In this document: in pieces, positions 1 to 7,037 of the stretch
Position numbering within the stretch: the first letter of the stretch is position 1
How the letters are laid out: every line of letters begins with the position of its first letter
Assembly (NCBI RefSeq): GCF_013359755.1
Contig: NZ_JABMCJ010000092.1
Coordinates: 124,001-188,000, forward strand
Direction: 5' to 3'
DNA: 64,000 nucleotides
From: Tardiphaga robiniae
GTDB taxonomy: Bacteria; Pseudomonadota; Alphaproteobacteria; Rhizobiales; Xanthobacteraceae
The notes under the pieces: generated by a model
What the model was told of the DNA's origin: nothing
Seen by the model: the letters and a program-made list of their open reading frames with translations, nothing else
The model's database searches: none
Translations under genes and position numbers: made by a program

Positions 1-726
1 GATATGGGCTTCATCCAGGCTGCCGAACTCGGTTCGCGCGTGCCGCATATCGCGGCGATCAACGCGCCCTATATCGTGCGCTCCACGCCAGCCGTGGCGA
101 AATTCGTGCGTCATCCGGCGGCCGTCAAACTGTTCGACGTGCTTCCTGCGGAAACCGGCACCATTGGCCTCGGGTGGGGCATCACCGGCATGCGCGCGGT
201 CTTCGCGGTCAGGGATCTCAACACGCTCGCTGACATCAAGGGCATGAAGCTGCGTATCAATCCGACGCCGGTCTATCGCGACTTCTACTCATCGCTCGGC
301 GCCGCACCGACGCCGATTCCGACGCCGCAGGTGTTCGACGCCATGTCGAACGGCCAGGTCGATGGTCTTGAAGCCGATCTGGAATTCTCCTGGAACCAGC
401 GCTTCGACAAGGTGTCGAAGTCGATCCTGCAGATGAATGCCGTCTTCATGCCGATGGCCGCGGTCGTGTCCGGCCGCGTCTGGCAGTCGCTGCCCGCCGC
501 CGACAGGGAACTGATCACCAAGGCTGTCAAATCGACGCTCGATGCGCAGATCGACGAATTGGCCGCTGGTGAGCCGGCGCTGATCGAGAACTTCAAGGGC
601 ACGTCGGTGCCCGTGCGTCAGGTGGCCGTCAAGGATACCGAAGCCGTCATTGCCGAATTCGACAAGATCTGGCTGCCGAAAGCGCCTGTGCTTGCCGAGC
701 TGCGCAAGGTCGGCGCGACGATCTGA
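1..726 (+). CDS. TRAP transporter substrate-binding protein DctP (3' part)
   Basis: The reading frame is open from base 1, so the gene starts outside the window; 241 residues remain. The visible part matches the C-terminal two thirds of DctP-type periplasmic solute receptors of tripartite ATP-independent transporters: an internal GMKLRINPTPVYRDFYSSLG stretch, then the characteristic ligand-site pattern with IPTPQVFDAMSNGQVDGLE. These proteins capture carboxylates or sugar acids and deliver them to a DctQ/DctM membrane pair, which must lie upstream or elsewhere. The DapA-family gene begins about 70 bases downstream on the same strand, which suggests uptake and cleavage of a keto or sugar acid. 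The substrate cannot be read from the sequence. Family assignment is firm. Confidence 0.9.
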   Translation, partial: DMGFIQAAELGSRVPHIAAINAPYIVRSTPAVAKFVRHPAAVKLFDVLPAETGTIGLGWGITGMRAVFAVRDLNTLADIKGMKLRINPTPVYRDFYSSLGAAPTPIPTPQVFDAMSNGQVDGLEADLEFSWNQRFDKVSKSILQMNAVFMPMAAVVSGRVWQSLPAADRELITKAVKSTLDAQIDELAAGEPALIENFKGTSVPVRQVAVKDTEAVIAEFDKIWLPKAPVLAELRKVGATI

Positions 727-797
727 TCCTCTAATTCTCGCCCATCATCCTCATCAGCCGGCGCGCTATGCGCGCCGGCATCACACGGAGTTTTGCC

Positions 798-1724
798 ATG
801 AGTCCCCGCATTTCCTGGGAAGGCGTCTTCCCGGCTGTCACCACGCAATTCCATGACGATCTGTCGCTCGACATCGACGCCACCGCGAAGGTCATGGACG
901 GCCTGATCCGTGACGGTGTGTCCGGCCTGATCATCTGCGGCTCAGTCGGCGAGAACACCTCGCTCGAGCGCAAGGAAAAGATCGCGATCATGGAAGCGGC
1001 CAAGTCGGTCGCGAAGGGCCGCGTGCCCGTGCTCTGCGGTGTCGCCGAATTCACCACGGCCTTTGCCGTGGATACCGCCAAGGAAGCCGCGCGCGTCGGC
1101 ATCGATGGCATCATGGTGATGCCCGCTTTGGTCTATTCGTCCAAGCCGCACGAGACTGCCGCGCACTTCCGTTCGGTCGCCACCGCCACCGATCTGCCGG
1201 TGATGCTCTATAACAACCCGCCGATCTACAAGAACGATGTCACCCCCGACATTCTCGCCACGCTGGCCGATGTCGACACGGTCGTCTGCTTCAAGGATTC
1301 GTCAGGCGATACACGCCGCTTCATCGACACGCGCAATATGGTCGGCGACCGCTTCGTGTTGTTCGCCGGCCTCGACGACGTGATCGTTGAGAGCGTGGCG
1401 ATGGGCGCAGTCGGCTGGGTGTCCGGCATGTCCAATGCGTTCCCGCGCGAGGGCGAGACGCTGTTCCGTCTGGCCAAGGCCGGACGACTCCAAGAGGCGA
1501 TGGCGATCTATGAGTGGTTCATGCCGCTGCTGCATCTCGATGCGCGCCCGGATCTCGTCCAGTGCATCAAGCTGTGCGAAAACATCATGGGCCGCGGTAC
1601 CGCACTGACCCGGCCGCCACGTCTGGCGCTGCTGCCGCATGAAAAGGCGGAAGTGGAGGGGATCATGACCAAGGCGCTGCGTCACCGTCCGATGCTGCCG
1701 GATGTCGGCCTCAAGGCAGCTTAA
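798..1724 (+). CDS. DapA/NanA-family aldolase or dehydratase
   Basis: A 308-residue (beta/alpha)8 class I aldolase-superfamily protein, the family's normal length. The Schiff-base lysine is in VVCFKDSSGD and the catalytic tyrosine in MLYNNPP. The pyruvate-carboxylate loop reads GSVGENTSL instead of the GTTGE of true dihydrodipicolinate synthases, so a catabolic role (2-keto-3-deoxy acid or related hydroxy-keto acid lyase/dehydratase) is more likely than lysine synthesis. The ATG at 798 is chosen because the protein then begins at the conserved MSPRISWEGVFPAV; an in-frame ATG at 768 would add ten residues without a family match. It follows the TRAP receptor gene on the same strand. Exact substrate unknown. 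Confidence 0.85.
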   Translation: MSPRISWEGVFPAVTTQFHDDLSLDIDATAKVMDGLIRDGVSGLIICGSVGENTSLERKEKIAIMEAAKSVAKGRVPVLCGVAEFTTAFAVDTAKEAARVGIDGIMVMPALVYSSKPHETAAHFRSVATATDLPVMLYNNPPIYKNDVTPDILATLADVDTVVCFKDSSGDTRRFIDTRNMVGDRFVLFAGLDDVIVESVAMGAVGWVSGMSNAFPREGETLFRLAKAGRLQEAMAIYEWFMPLLHLDARPDLVQCIKLCENIMGRGTALTRPPRLALLPHEKAEVEGIMTKALRHRPMLPDVGLKAA

Positions 1725-1747
1725 CGACTCGTCGCTATCTGAAATTT

Positions 1748-1775
1748 ATCGGCGCGTCAGTCGTGGCGCGCCGAT
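1748..1775 (+). terminator. Hairpin after the DapA-family gene
   Basis: ATCGGCGCG and CGCGCCGAT form a perfect 9-bp stem around a 10-base loop, 24 bases after the stop codon. There is no real T run behind it, so it is either a weak intrinsic terminator or an mRNA 3' end stabiliser. Confidence 0.45.
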
Positions 1776-1802
1776 GTCTTATGTAGCGATGCCTTCGCAC
1801 AG

Positions 1803-1955
1803 CTAGATATCTTCGTCGTCGCGATCGCGTTTCGGTGTGGCGATATCGCCGTCTTCGTCGTCGTCGTCAGGCCGCGGCGGCGTGGGGACGGGTTTTTGCT
1901 TGTCGTCCTTGGCCGGTTTGTCGTCGCGGGCTCCGCCCACTCGTCCGCTCATCAT
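1803..1955 (-). CDS. Small acidic, repetitive hypothetical protein
   Basis: An open frame of 50 residues from the ATG-ATG pair at 1955 (81 residues if started at 2048). GGGGAAA immediately in front of 1955 could serve as a ribosome binding site. The product is low-complexity: a lysine/aspartate stretch, a PTPPRP turn, a DDDDED run and a DRDDED tail. There is no domain, signal peptide or membrane segment. It runs against both neighbours. It resembles short disordered proteins often predicted in Bradyrhizobiaceae, but the overlap with a plus-strand frame of similar length means it could be a chance ORF. Confidence 0.4.
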   Translation of the reverse strand: MMSGRVGGARDDKPAKDDKQKPVPTPPRPDDDDEDGDIATPKRDRDDEDI

Positions 1956-2113
1956 TTTCCCCGCCGGATTGCTTGTGTTGACCTCATTCTGACCGTGATT
2001 GAAGCAGATATTGCCGTAATCCCGCAATTGCCCTGTGTTTTTCCGCATGACCGTGTAAACGGGGGCGAATCCTGCCCGCTTTGAAATCGGGCGAATCTTG
2101 TTCTGGAGTGACG

Positions 2114-2362
2114 ATGAAAAAACCGAAGTTAGAGCTCGACGAACCGCAGGCGCGCAAATTCATTCGCGCCGACAGGGCGCCGACCGAAGGTTATTCACTG
2201 GTGGTGGATGGCCATTTCAAATCCCATCACGATACGGTCGAAGCCGCGGAAGAAGCCGGCATGAAGCTGAAGAACCAGTTTCAGATGCTTCAGATCCAGG
2301 TCTACGATTCTGCGACCAAGACCCGTACCATGATCGAATGGCCTGCGCCGAGCGCGGCCTGA
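2114..2362 (+). CDS. Conserved-looking hypothetical protein, 82 aa
   Basis: The ATG at 2114 is preceded by GGAGTG at good spacing, which argues for a real gene; the two longer alternative frames here lack this. The 82-residue product is soluble and mixed in charge (MKKPKLELDEPQARKFIRAD at the start, then a strand-turn-helix-like segment YSLVVDGHFKSHHDTVEAAE). A valine/threonine-rich end, IQVYDSATKTRTMIEWP, looks like a beta hairpin. No known domain recognised. It stands alone between two minus-strand small genes. Confidence 0.7.
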   Translation: MKKPKLELDEPQARKFIRADRAPTEGYSLVVDGHFKSHHDTVEAAEEAGMKLKNQFQMLQIQVYDSATKTRTMIEWPAPSAA

Positions 2363-2399
2363 GATAGATCAGACCCTGCGAAAGCAGGTCCTGCGATAG

Positions 2400-2654
2400 T
2401 CAGGTCCTGCGGCCGCCGCTGCGCTGATCGGCGAGCCACGCTGCCAGGGCCTGTGCTTTTTCCGTCGATTTGCTTGACGATGTCTTGCTCGAAGACGTCT
2501 TGCCCGATTTCGTTGCGGTCTTCTTCTTGGCCGGCGCGGGGGGCGATACCGCTTCGCGGGCAAGGCGCATGGCCTTCAGTCGGGCCATGTTGTCGAGTAC
2601 CGCTTTGGCCGCGGCGTCGCGTTCGGATTTCGTCGCTTTGTCGTCAGTTGACAT
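2400..2654 (-). CDS. Small basic helical protein with Ser/Lys-rich linker
   Basis: This 84-residue protein has an N-terminal charged helix ending in RLKAMRLAREA, a lysine/serine-rich low-complexity middle (KKKTATKSGKTSSSK), and a short C-terminal helix AQALAAWLADQRS. Its start codon overlaps the stop of the upstream 79-aa gene by one base (TGATG), so the two are probably translationally coupled. The RLAREA segment and the Pro/Lys tail recur in the upstream product, which suggests duplication. Function unknown; the composition suits a nucleic-acid-associated or disordered protein. Confidence 0.6.
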   Translation of the reverse strand: MSTDDKATKSERDAAAKAVLDNMARLKAMRLAREAVSPPAPAKKKTATKSGKTSSSKTSSSKSTEKAQALAAWLADQRSGGRRT

Positions 2655-2893
2655 CAGCTCGTTTTCTTTTTTCTGGTAGCTTTCGGTTTGGGTTCGGGCG
2701 GGTTGGCCAGTTCTTCGGCTTCTCTGGCAAGGCGAAGCGCGCGCAGTTCCTCGGTCCGCTTGCGGATGGCGACATCGGCGGCCGCAATGTCGGCCATCGC
2801 CTTCACGCCTTCGGCTTCCTGCGCCGCCTTGCGGGCGAGCCGGATTTCCTTCAGTTCTGCGGGTGTCTTCTGTTCCTGTTCGGTGTCCATCAA
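2654..2893 (-). CDS. Small helical protein with RLAR repeats
   Basis: A 79-residue, strongly helical, charged protein carrying two related segments, LKEIRLARKAAQEAE and LRALRLAREAEELA, followed by a Pro/Lys tail (PPEPKPKATRKKK). The same RLAREA-Pro-Lys layout occurs in the downstream 84-aa protein. It is the first gene of a two-gene unit joined by a one-base TGATG overlap. Either of two adjacent start codons (2893 or 2890) may be used. No domain recognised. The next plus-strand gene is a NiCoT permease about 215 bases away and reads in the opposite direction. Confidence 0.6.
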   Translation of the reverse strand: MMDTEQEQKTPAELKEIRLARKAAQEAEGVKAMADIAAADVAIRKRTEELRALRLAREAEELANPPEPKPKATRKKKTS

Positions 2894-3109
2894 CGCCTCG
2901 GGTTAGGCCGCGCGATCGGCGCGCAGCGAACTCTGTGTCATTCTTATCACGTAGATATAGGAAGCGGCACCCCTGCTGCCACCTAACTGGCCGCTGCAGT
3001 TAATCGCTTTGTGCCGGAAATGCGGCGAATTCGACGCGAATGAGGCCAGGTTGCGTCCGTCAGGCCTTCCTGAGACAATCCGGTGGTAATCCGGACTGCA
3101 AGAATCTCC

Positions 3110-4165
3110 ATGATCCGCACACTGTTCAACGATGGCGCCGACAACCTGCGCGGCCGCATCATCGCCATCTACGCCATTCTGATCCCGGCCAATGTGCTGG
3201 CCTGGATATGGGCCCTGATCGCCTTCCGCGACCAGCCGGTTCTGCTGGGCACCGCGCTGCTCGCCTATACCTTCGGCCTGCGCCACGCCGTTGACGCCGA
3301 CCACATTGCAGCCATCGATAATGTGACGCGCAAGCTCATGCAGTCCGGCAAGCGGCCGCTGTCCGTGGGCCTGTTTTTCTCGCTCGGTCACTCCACTGTG
3401 GTCGTCGTGGCATCCATCTTCGTGGCGCTCGCAGTGTCGGCACTGCAGGAGAAATTCGCGGACTTCAAGGAAATCGGCGGCCTGATCGGCACGAGCGTCT
3501 CGGCTTTCTTCCTGCTGATCGTGGCAGTGGCCAATATCTTCATTCTCGTATCGGTGTATCGGCTGTTCAAGGCAGTGAAGCGCGGTGAGCGATTCATCGA
3601 TGAAGATCTCAATGTTTTGCTTTCGCAGCGCGGCGTCATCGGCCGCATGCTGCGTTCGGTCTTCGCCGTGATCTCGAAGAGCTGGCACATGTATCCGCTC
3701 GGCATCCTGTTCGGCCTCGGCTTCGATACAGCGACCGAGATCGCACTGCTGGGCATCTCAGCCTCGCAAAGCGCCGATGGCATGTCGATGTGGTCGATTC
3801 TCGTGTTTCCCGCACTGTTCACGGCGGGAATGTCACTGGTCGATGCGACCGATTCGGTGCTGATGGTGCGCGCCTATGGCTGGGCTTTCGTGAAGCCGAT
3901 CCGCAAGCTGTATTACAACATGATCATCACGCTGGTGTCGGTGATCGTGGCGCTGGTGATCGGCGGCGTCGAGGCGCTCGGCCTGATTGGCCGCAAGCTC
4001 GATCTGTCAGGTAGCTTCTGGGACGGCATCGAAGCGCTGAACGAGAATTTCGGCGCGCTCGGCTATCTCATCATCGCGATTTTCATCCTGAGCTGGATGA
4101 TCTCGGTGATCGTCTATCGCGTCAAAGGCTATGACGACATCGAGGTACGGGTTCACGAGGCCTGA
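3110..4165 (+). CDS. NiCoT-family nickel/cobalt permease
   Basis: An integral membrane protein of 351 residues with eight or so hydrophobic segments. It carries all the hallmark motifs of the HoxN/NixA/NhlF family: RHAVDADHIAAIDN (the HX4DH metal signature in helix II), LFFSLGHSTVVV, LGFDTATEIALLG and GMSLVDATDSVLM. These permeases import Ni2+ and/or Co2+ using the membrane potential, for urease, hydrogenase or cobalamin. No such enzyme gene is in the window, so the preferred metal cannot be assigned. The ATG at 3110 (MIRTLFNDG) is preferred over a GTG at 3083, since the extra nine residues match nothing. The gene is transcribed alone, tail to tail with the class II aldolase gene. Confidence 0.93.
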   Translation: MIRTLFNDGADNLRGRIIAIYAILIPANVLAWIWALIAFRDQPVLLGTALLAYTFGLRHAVDADHIAAIDNVTRKLMQSGKRPLSVGLFFSLGHSTVVVVASIFVALAVSALQEKFADFKEIGGLIGTSVSAFFLLIVAVANIFILVSVYRLFKAVKRGERFIDEDLNVLLSQRGVIGRMLRSVFAVISKSWHMYPLGILFGLGFDTATEIALLGISASQSADGMSMWSILVFPALFTAGMSLVDATDSVLMVRAYGWAFVKPIRKLYYNMIITLVSVIVALVIGGVEALGLIGRKLDLSGSFWDGIEALNENFGALGYLIIAIFILSWMISVIVYRVKGYDDIEVRVHEA

Positions 4166-4175
4166 TGCGGCGTCG

Positions 4176-5012
4176 TTATTTGGGCGTCATCTTTTCCAGC
4201 GTTGCGCGCTTCCACAGATCCCAGGCCCGGCCATGGATCTGGTCGATCACAGCCAGCGTTTTCTGGCTTTCCTCGCCCAGCAGATAGCTCACGGATCCGC
4301 CAAGCGCGAGCGCCTGCGACTGCAGCTGCGCATTGACGTTGCTGTAATGGGCGCGAAACACTGCCATCGGAATTGTGCTCGCCACGACGACACTGCCATG
4401 GCCCCGCATCAGTGCCACGCTGCGGTCACCGAGCGTACTGGCCAGCGCCTTGCCCAGCTGCGTGTTACTGACCAGCATGTTGCTCATGCCGGCGCTGTCG
4501 CGAATCTCGAATACCGGCACGTCAGGGAAAAGGAAGGCGCCGAGGTGGAACACTGGCCGTAACTGCGTGCTGCTGACGCTGAAGGGGATGATCCCAGGCG
4601 AATGCGTGTGGACGATGGCTTTGACGTCGGGCCGCGCCTTGTAGATTTCGCCGTGGATGAAGCGTTCGAGGAAACTGGCGCGTCCCTTCGCATCGACCGG
4701 ATTGGAGTCGAGGTCGTATTCCATGATGTCGTCGACCGTGACCAGCGCCGGAGCCACGGAGCGCCCCATCAGGTAGCGATTGGGATCGGTCGGGTGGCGC
4801 ATGCTGACATGGCCGAAGCCGTCGATCACGTTGAGGTCGGTGAGGACGCGGTTCGCCACCACGAGGTCTTGCATCAACGCTGGGTCGACGGCGCCGGCAG
4901 ATGTTGGCGCGGGGGGCTGTGCTGCGGTCTGTGCGGAAGCCGATTGCAGGGAAAACGCGAACACCATTGCCAGCAGCATTGGCGCAGCCGATCGTGTCGA
5001 CGCCATTGTCAT
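4176..5012 (-). CDS. Exported class II aldolase/adducin-family protein
   Basis: 278 residues: a cleavable signal peptide (hydrophobic core MLLAMVFAFSLQSASAQ) followed by a complete class II aldolase/adducin domain. The metal-binding histidines are visible in VHTHSPG and in the later RGHGSVVV. Cytoplasmic relatives include L-fuculose-phosphate aldolase and ribulose-phosphate epimerase; an exported version is unusual, because the usual substrates are phosphorylated. It could be a periplasmic lyase for non-phosphorylated substrates. Its 3' end lies ten bases from the NiCoT stop; upstream, 44 bases separate it from the persulfide dioxygenase gene on the same strand, so the two may share a transcript. 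Confidence 0.85.
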   Translation of the reverse strand: MTMASTRSAAPMLLAMVFAFSLQSASAQTAAQPPAPTSAGAVDPALMQDLVVANRVLTDLNVIDGFGHVSMRHPTDPNRYLMGRSVAPALVTVDDIMEYDLDSNPVDAKGRASFLERFIHGEIYKARPDVKAIVHTHSPGIIPFSVSSTQLRPVFHLGAFLFPDVPVFEIRDSAGMSNMLVSNTQLGKALASTLGDRSVALMRGHGSVVVASTIPMAVFRAHYSNVNAQLQSQALALGGSVSYLLGEESQKTLAVIDQIHGRAWDLWKRATLEKMTPK

Positions 5013-5056
5013 CCTCCCCCTGTCGAGTGGCGGGTTGGTCCGCCTTGCTCGCTATA

Positions 5057-6097
5057 TCATGCGGCCAACACCGGGCCGCCAGCTTTCTTCCACGCATCGA
5101 TGCCGCCGTCCAGATGTGCGGCATTGTCGATCCCCGCATCCTTCGCGGCATTGACCGCCATGGCCGAACGTTCCCCAAAGGCACAGAAGAACACGATGCG
5201 GCGCTTGGTGGCAGTGGCGACCTCCCGCAACATGCCGCCGGGCTTGAGGCTGTCCGATATCGACGGGTAGGGCGCATGCAGCGCGCCAGCGAGCACGCCG
5301 TGCTTGGCGCGTTCGCTGCTCTCGCGCAGATCAACCAGCAGGATGGCGGGATCGCCGAGATGAGCAATGGCCTCCCGCGGAGACAGCGCCAGGCCTTGCT
5401 TCTTCAGCGCGTCCGGCTTCAGCCCGACTTTCATATTGGCCGGGATCACCACATCCATCAGCTTCGGGTTCGGCAGGTTGAGCTTGCCCATCAGCTCGAT
5501 GTAGTCCTCCACGGACTTCACCTGCAGCCGCGGATTGTAGCGCTTCTCTTCGCCGATGGTGCTGACGGAGTCCCCCTTGTAGTCGTGCGCAGGGAATACC
5601 ATCGTCTCGTCCGGCAGCTTGAGCAGGCGGTTGAACAGTGAATCATATTGCGCCCGCGCGCTGCCGTTCTGGAAATCGGTACGGCCGGTGCCACGGATCA
5701 GCAGCGTGTCGCCGGTGAAGACGCGGTCGCCCATCAGATAGCTGTAGGAGTCATCGGTGTGGCCGGGCGTATACATCACGTCGAGCTCGACGCCTTCGAT
5801 CGTCACCTTGTCGCCGTCGCTGACACGCATGGCGACGACGTCGGCCTTGCTCTGGTCGCCCATGATGGTGACGCAATGGGTGCGATCGCGCAGTTCGGCA
5901 AGGCCGGTGACGTGGTCCGCATGGAGATGCGTATCGACCGCCTTCACGAGCTTCAGGTCGAGCTCGCGCAGCAACTGGCAATAGCGATCGACCTTTTCCA
6001 GGACAGGATCGAGGATCAGCGCCTCGCCGCCGTGGCGGCTGGCAAGCAGGTAGCTATATGTGCCGGACACACTGTCAAACAGCTGGCGGAAGATCAT
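5057..6097 (-). CDS. Persulfide dioxygenase-rhodanese fusion (ETHE1-like)
   Basis: A 346-residue two-domain enzyme. The N-terminal metallo-beta-lactamase domain (about 1-235) has the iron-site motif THLHADHVTG, the GHTDDSYSYL and GDTLLIRGTGRTDF segments typical of ETHE1-type persulfide dioxygenases, and FPAHDYKG. The C-terminal rhodanese domain (about 240-346) has its active cysteine in FFCAFGERS. Such fusions oxidise glutathione persulfide to sulfite and shuttle sulfur to thiosulfate, clearing sulfide. An inverted repeat about 45 bases upstream of the start may bind a sulfide-responsive repressor. No sqr gene is adjacent. Confidence 0.92.
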   Translation of the reverse strand: MIFRQLFDSVSGTYSYLLASRHGGEALILDPVLEKVDRYCQLLRELDLKLVKAVDTHLHADHVTGLAELRDRTHCVTIMGDQSKADVVAMRVSDGDKVTIEGVELDVMYTPGHTDDSYSYLMGDRVFTGDTLLIRGTGRTDFQNGSARAQYDSLFNRLLKLPDETMVFPAHDYKGDSVSTIGEEKRYNPRLQVKSVEDYIELMGKLNLPNPKLMDVVIPANMKVGLKPDALKKQGLALSPREAIAHLGDPAILLVDLRESSERAKHGVLAGALHAPYPSISDSLKPGGMLREVATATKRRIVFFCAFGERSAMAVNAAKDAGIDNAAHLDGGIDAWKKAGGPVLAA

Positions 6098-6139
6098 GGG
6101 CGCACCAATTCTGCGTGGTCGATCCTTCTTCAGATCGTG

Positions 6140-6153
6140 TATTCGTCAGAATA
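6140..6153. promoter_or_regulatory. TATTC-N4-GAATA dyad upstream of persulfide dioxygenase
   Basis: TATTC gtca GAATA is a perfect 5-bp inverted repeat in an AT-rich stretch of the 145-bp divergent intergenic region, 43 bases before the persulfide dioxygenase start. Its location and type fit an operator for an ArsR-family sulfide sensor such as BigR/SqrR, but no regulator gene is adjacent, so this is inference. Confidence 0.35.
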
Positions 6154-6242
6154 TTAACCCATTTGGCTGCATTTGGACGACCTCTTTCTTCTCTTGTTCG
6201 TGAACGCAAGTTCGGGATACTGCCCGCAGCAGTGAGGGCCTG

Positions 6243-6923
6243 ATGGCGGAATATGTGGTCGAGTTCGGTCGGGATGGCCGGCGCGTGGAAGATGATGGCC
6301 GGCTCGATGCCGCGGCGTTCTATCGCAACCACGAGGCGATCTGGCGGGTTCTTGCGACTTTCCTGCAACAGGCTTGCGGCGACGTTGTGGAAGTTGGCAG
6401 CGGCACCGGCCAGCATGTCATTCACTTCGCTGGACAAACGCCCGACATCACCTGGTGGCCGAGCGATCTCAATGACGCCCATCTCAAAAGCATCGCCGCC
6501 TGGCGCACCCATGCGCAATTGACGAATGTCAGACCGCCGCTGCGGATCAATCTCTTGGATCCCACATGGTGTCCGGAGATGGAGAACGGTAGCGGGCCGG
6601 ATGCTCTGCTCGCGGTGTTCTGCGCCAATGTCGTTCACATCGCACCCTGGCCCGTCGCCGAAGGTTTGATCGCGGGCGCAGCAAGATATCTGCGGCCGGA
6701 CGGGCGTCTCTTTATCTATGGCCCGTTCAAGCGCGGCGGCAAACATACGGCCGTGAGCAACGCCGTGTTCGACACCAGCCTGCGCGAGGGTAATCCTGAC
6801 TGGGGCGTGCGCGATGTCGAGGATCTGGAGCACGTCGCGCAGGGCGTCGGCCTTCGGCTGGCTGAGATCATCGAGATGCCCGCCAACAATCTGATCCTTG
6901 TATTTGCCCGGTTGCCCGGATGA
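6243..6923 (+). CDS. DUF938 SAM-dependent methyltransferase-like protein
   Basis: 226 residues matching the DUF938 family, a Rossmann methyltransferase fold. The SAM-binding motif I is VVEVGSGTGQHVIHFA, an acidic residue follows in WWPSDLND, and later come FCANVVHIAPW and the LFIYGPFKRGG loop characteristic of DUF938. Family members occur singly in many proteobacteria and have no firm substrate. The start ATG lies directly after a GTGAGGGCCTG stretch. The gene is divergent from the persulfide dioxygenase gene. Confidence 0.88.
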   Translation: MAEYVVEFGRDGRRVEDDGRLDAAAFYRNHEAIWRVLATFLQQACGDVVEVGSGTGQHVIHFAGQTPDITWWPSDLNDAHLKSIAAWRTHAQLTNVRPPLRINLLDPTWCPEMENGSGPDALLAVFCANVVHIAPWPVAEGLIAGAARYLRPDGRLFIYGPFKRGGKHTAVSNAVFDTSLREGNPDWGVRDVEDLEHVAQGVGLRLAEIIEMPANNLILVFARLPG

Positions 6924-7037
6924 TCAGCGCATGGTGCGTGCGCGCTGGCGTGTGTTGATCTGCCGCAGGGCGGTCGTCATAGTCGCGCTGAACAAAGGCC
7001 CCGGGACGAACCGGGCCACATCCGGGCGGACTTCCCC

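Noticed and set aside
3076-3098. Sequence resembling part of a cobalamin riboswitch (CCGGTGGTAATCCGGACTGC) before the NiCoT gene
   Set aside because: Only a short TCCGG/CCGGA hairpin matches; the B12 box and the other conserved blocks are missing, and the position leaves no room for an expression platform.
2903-3688. 261-aa minus-strand frame, His/Gln/Asp-rich
   Set aside because: Shadow of the NiCoT gene in the antisense frame; composition is typical of antisense of membrane helices.
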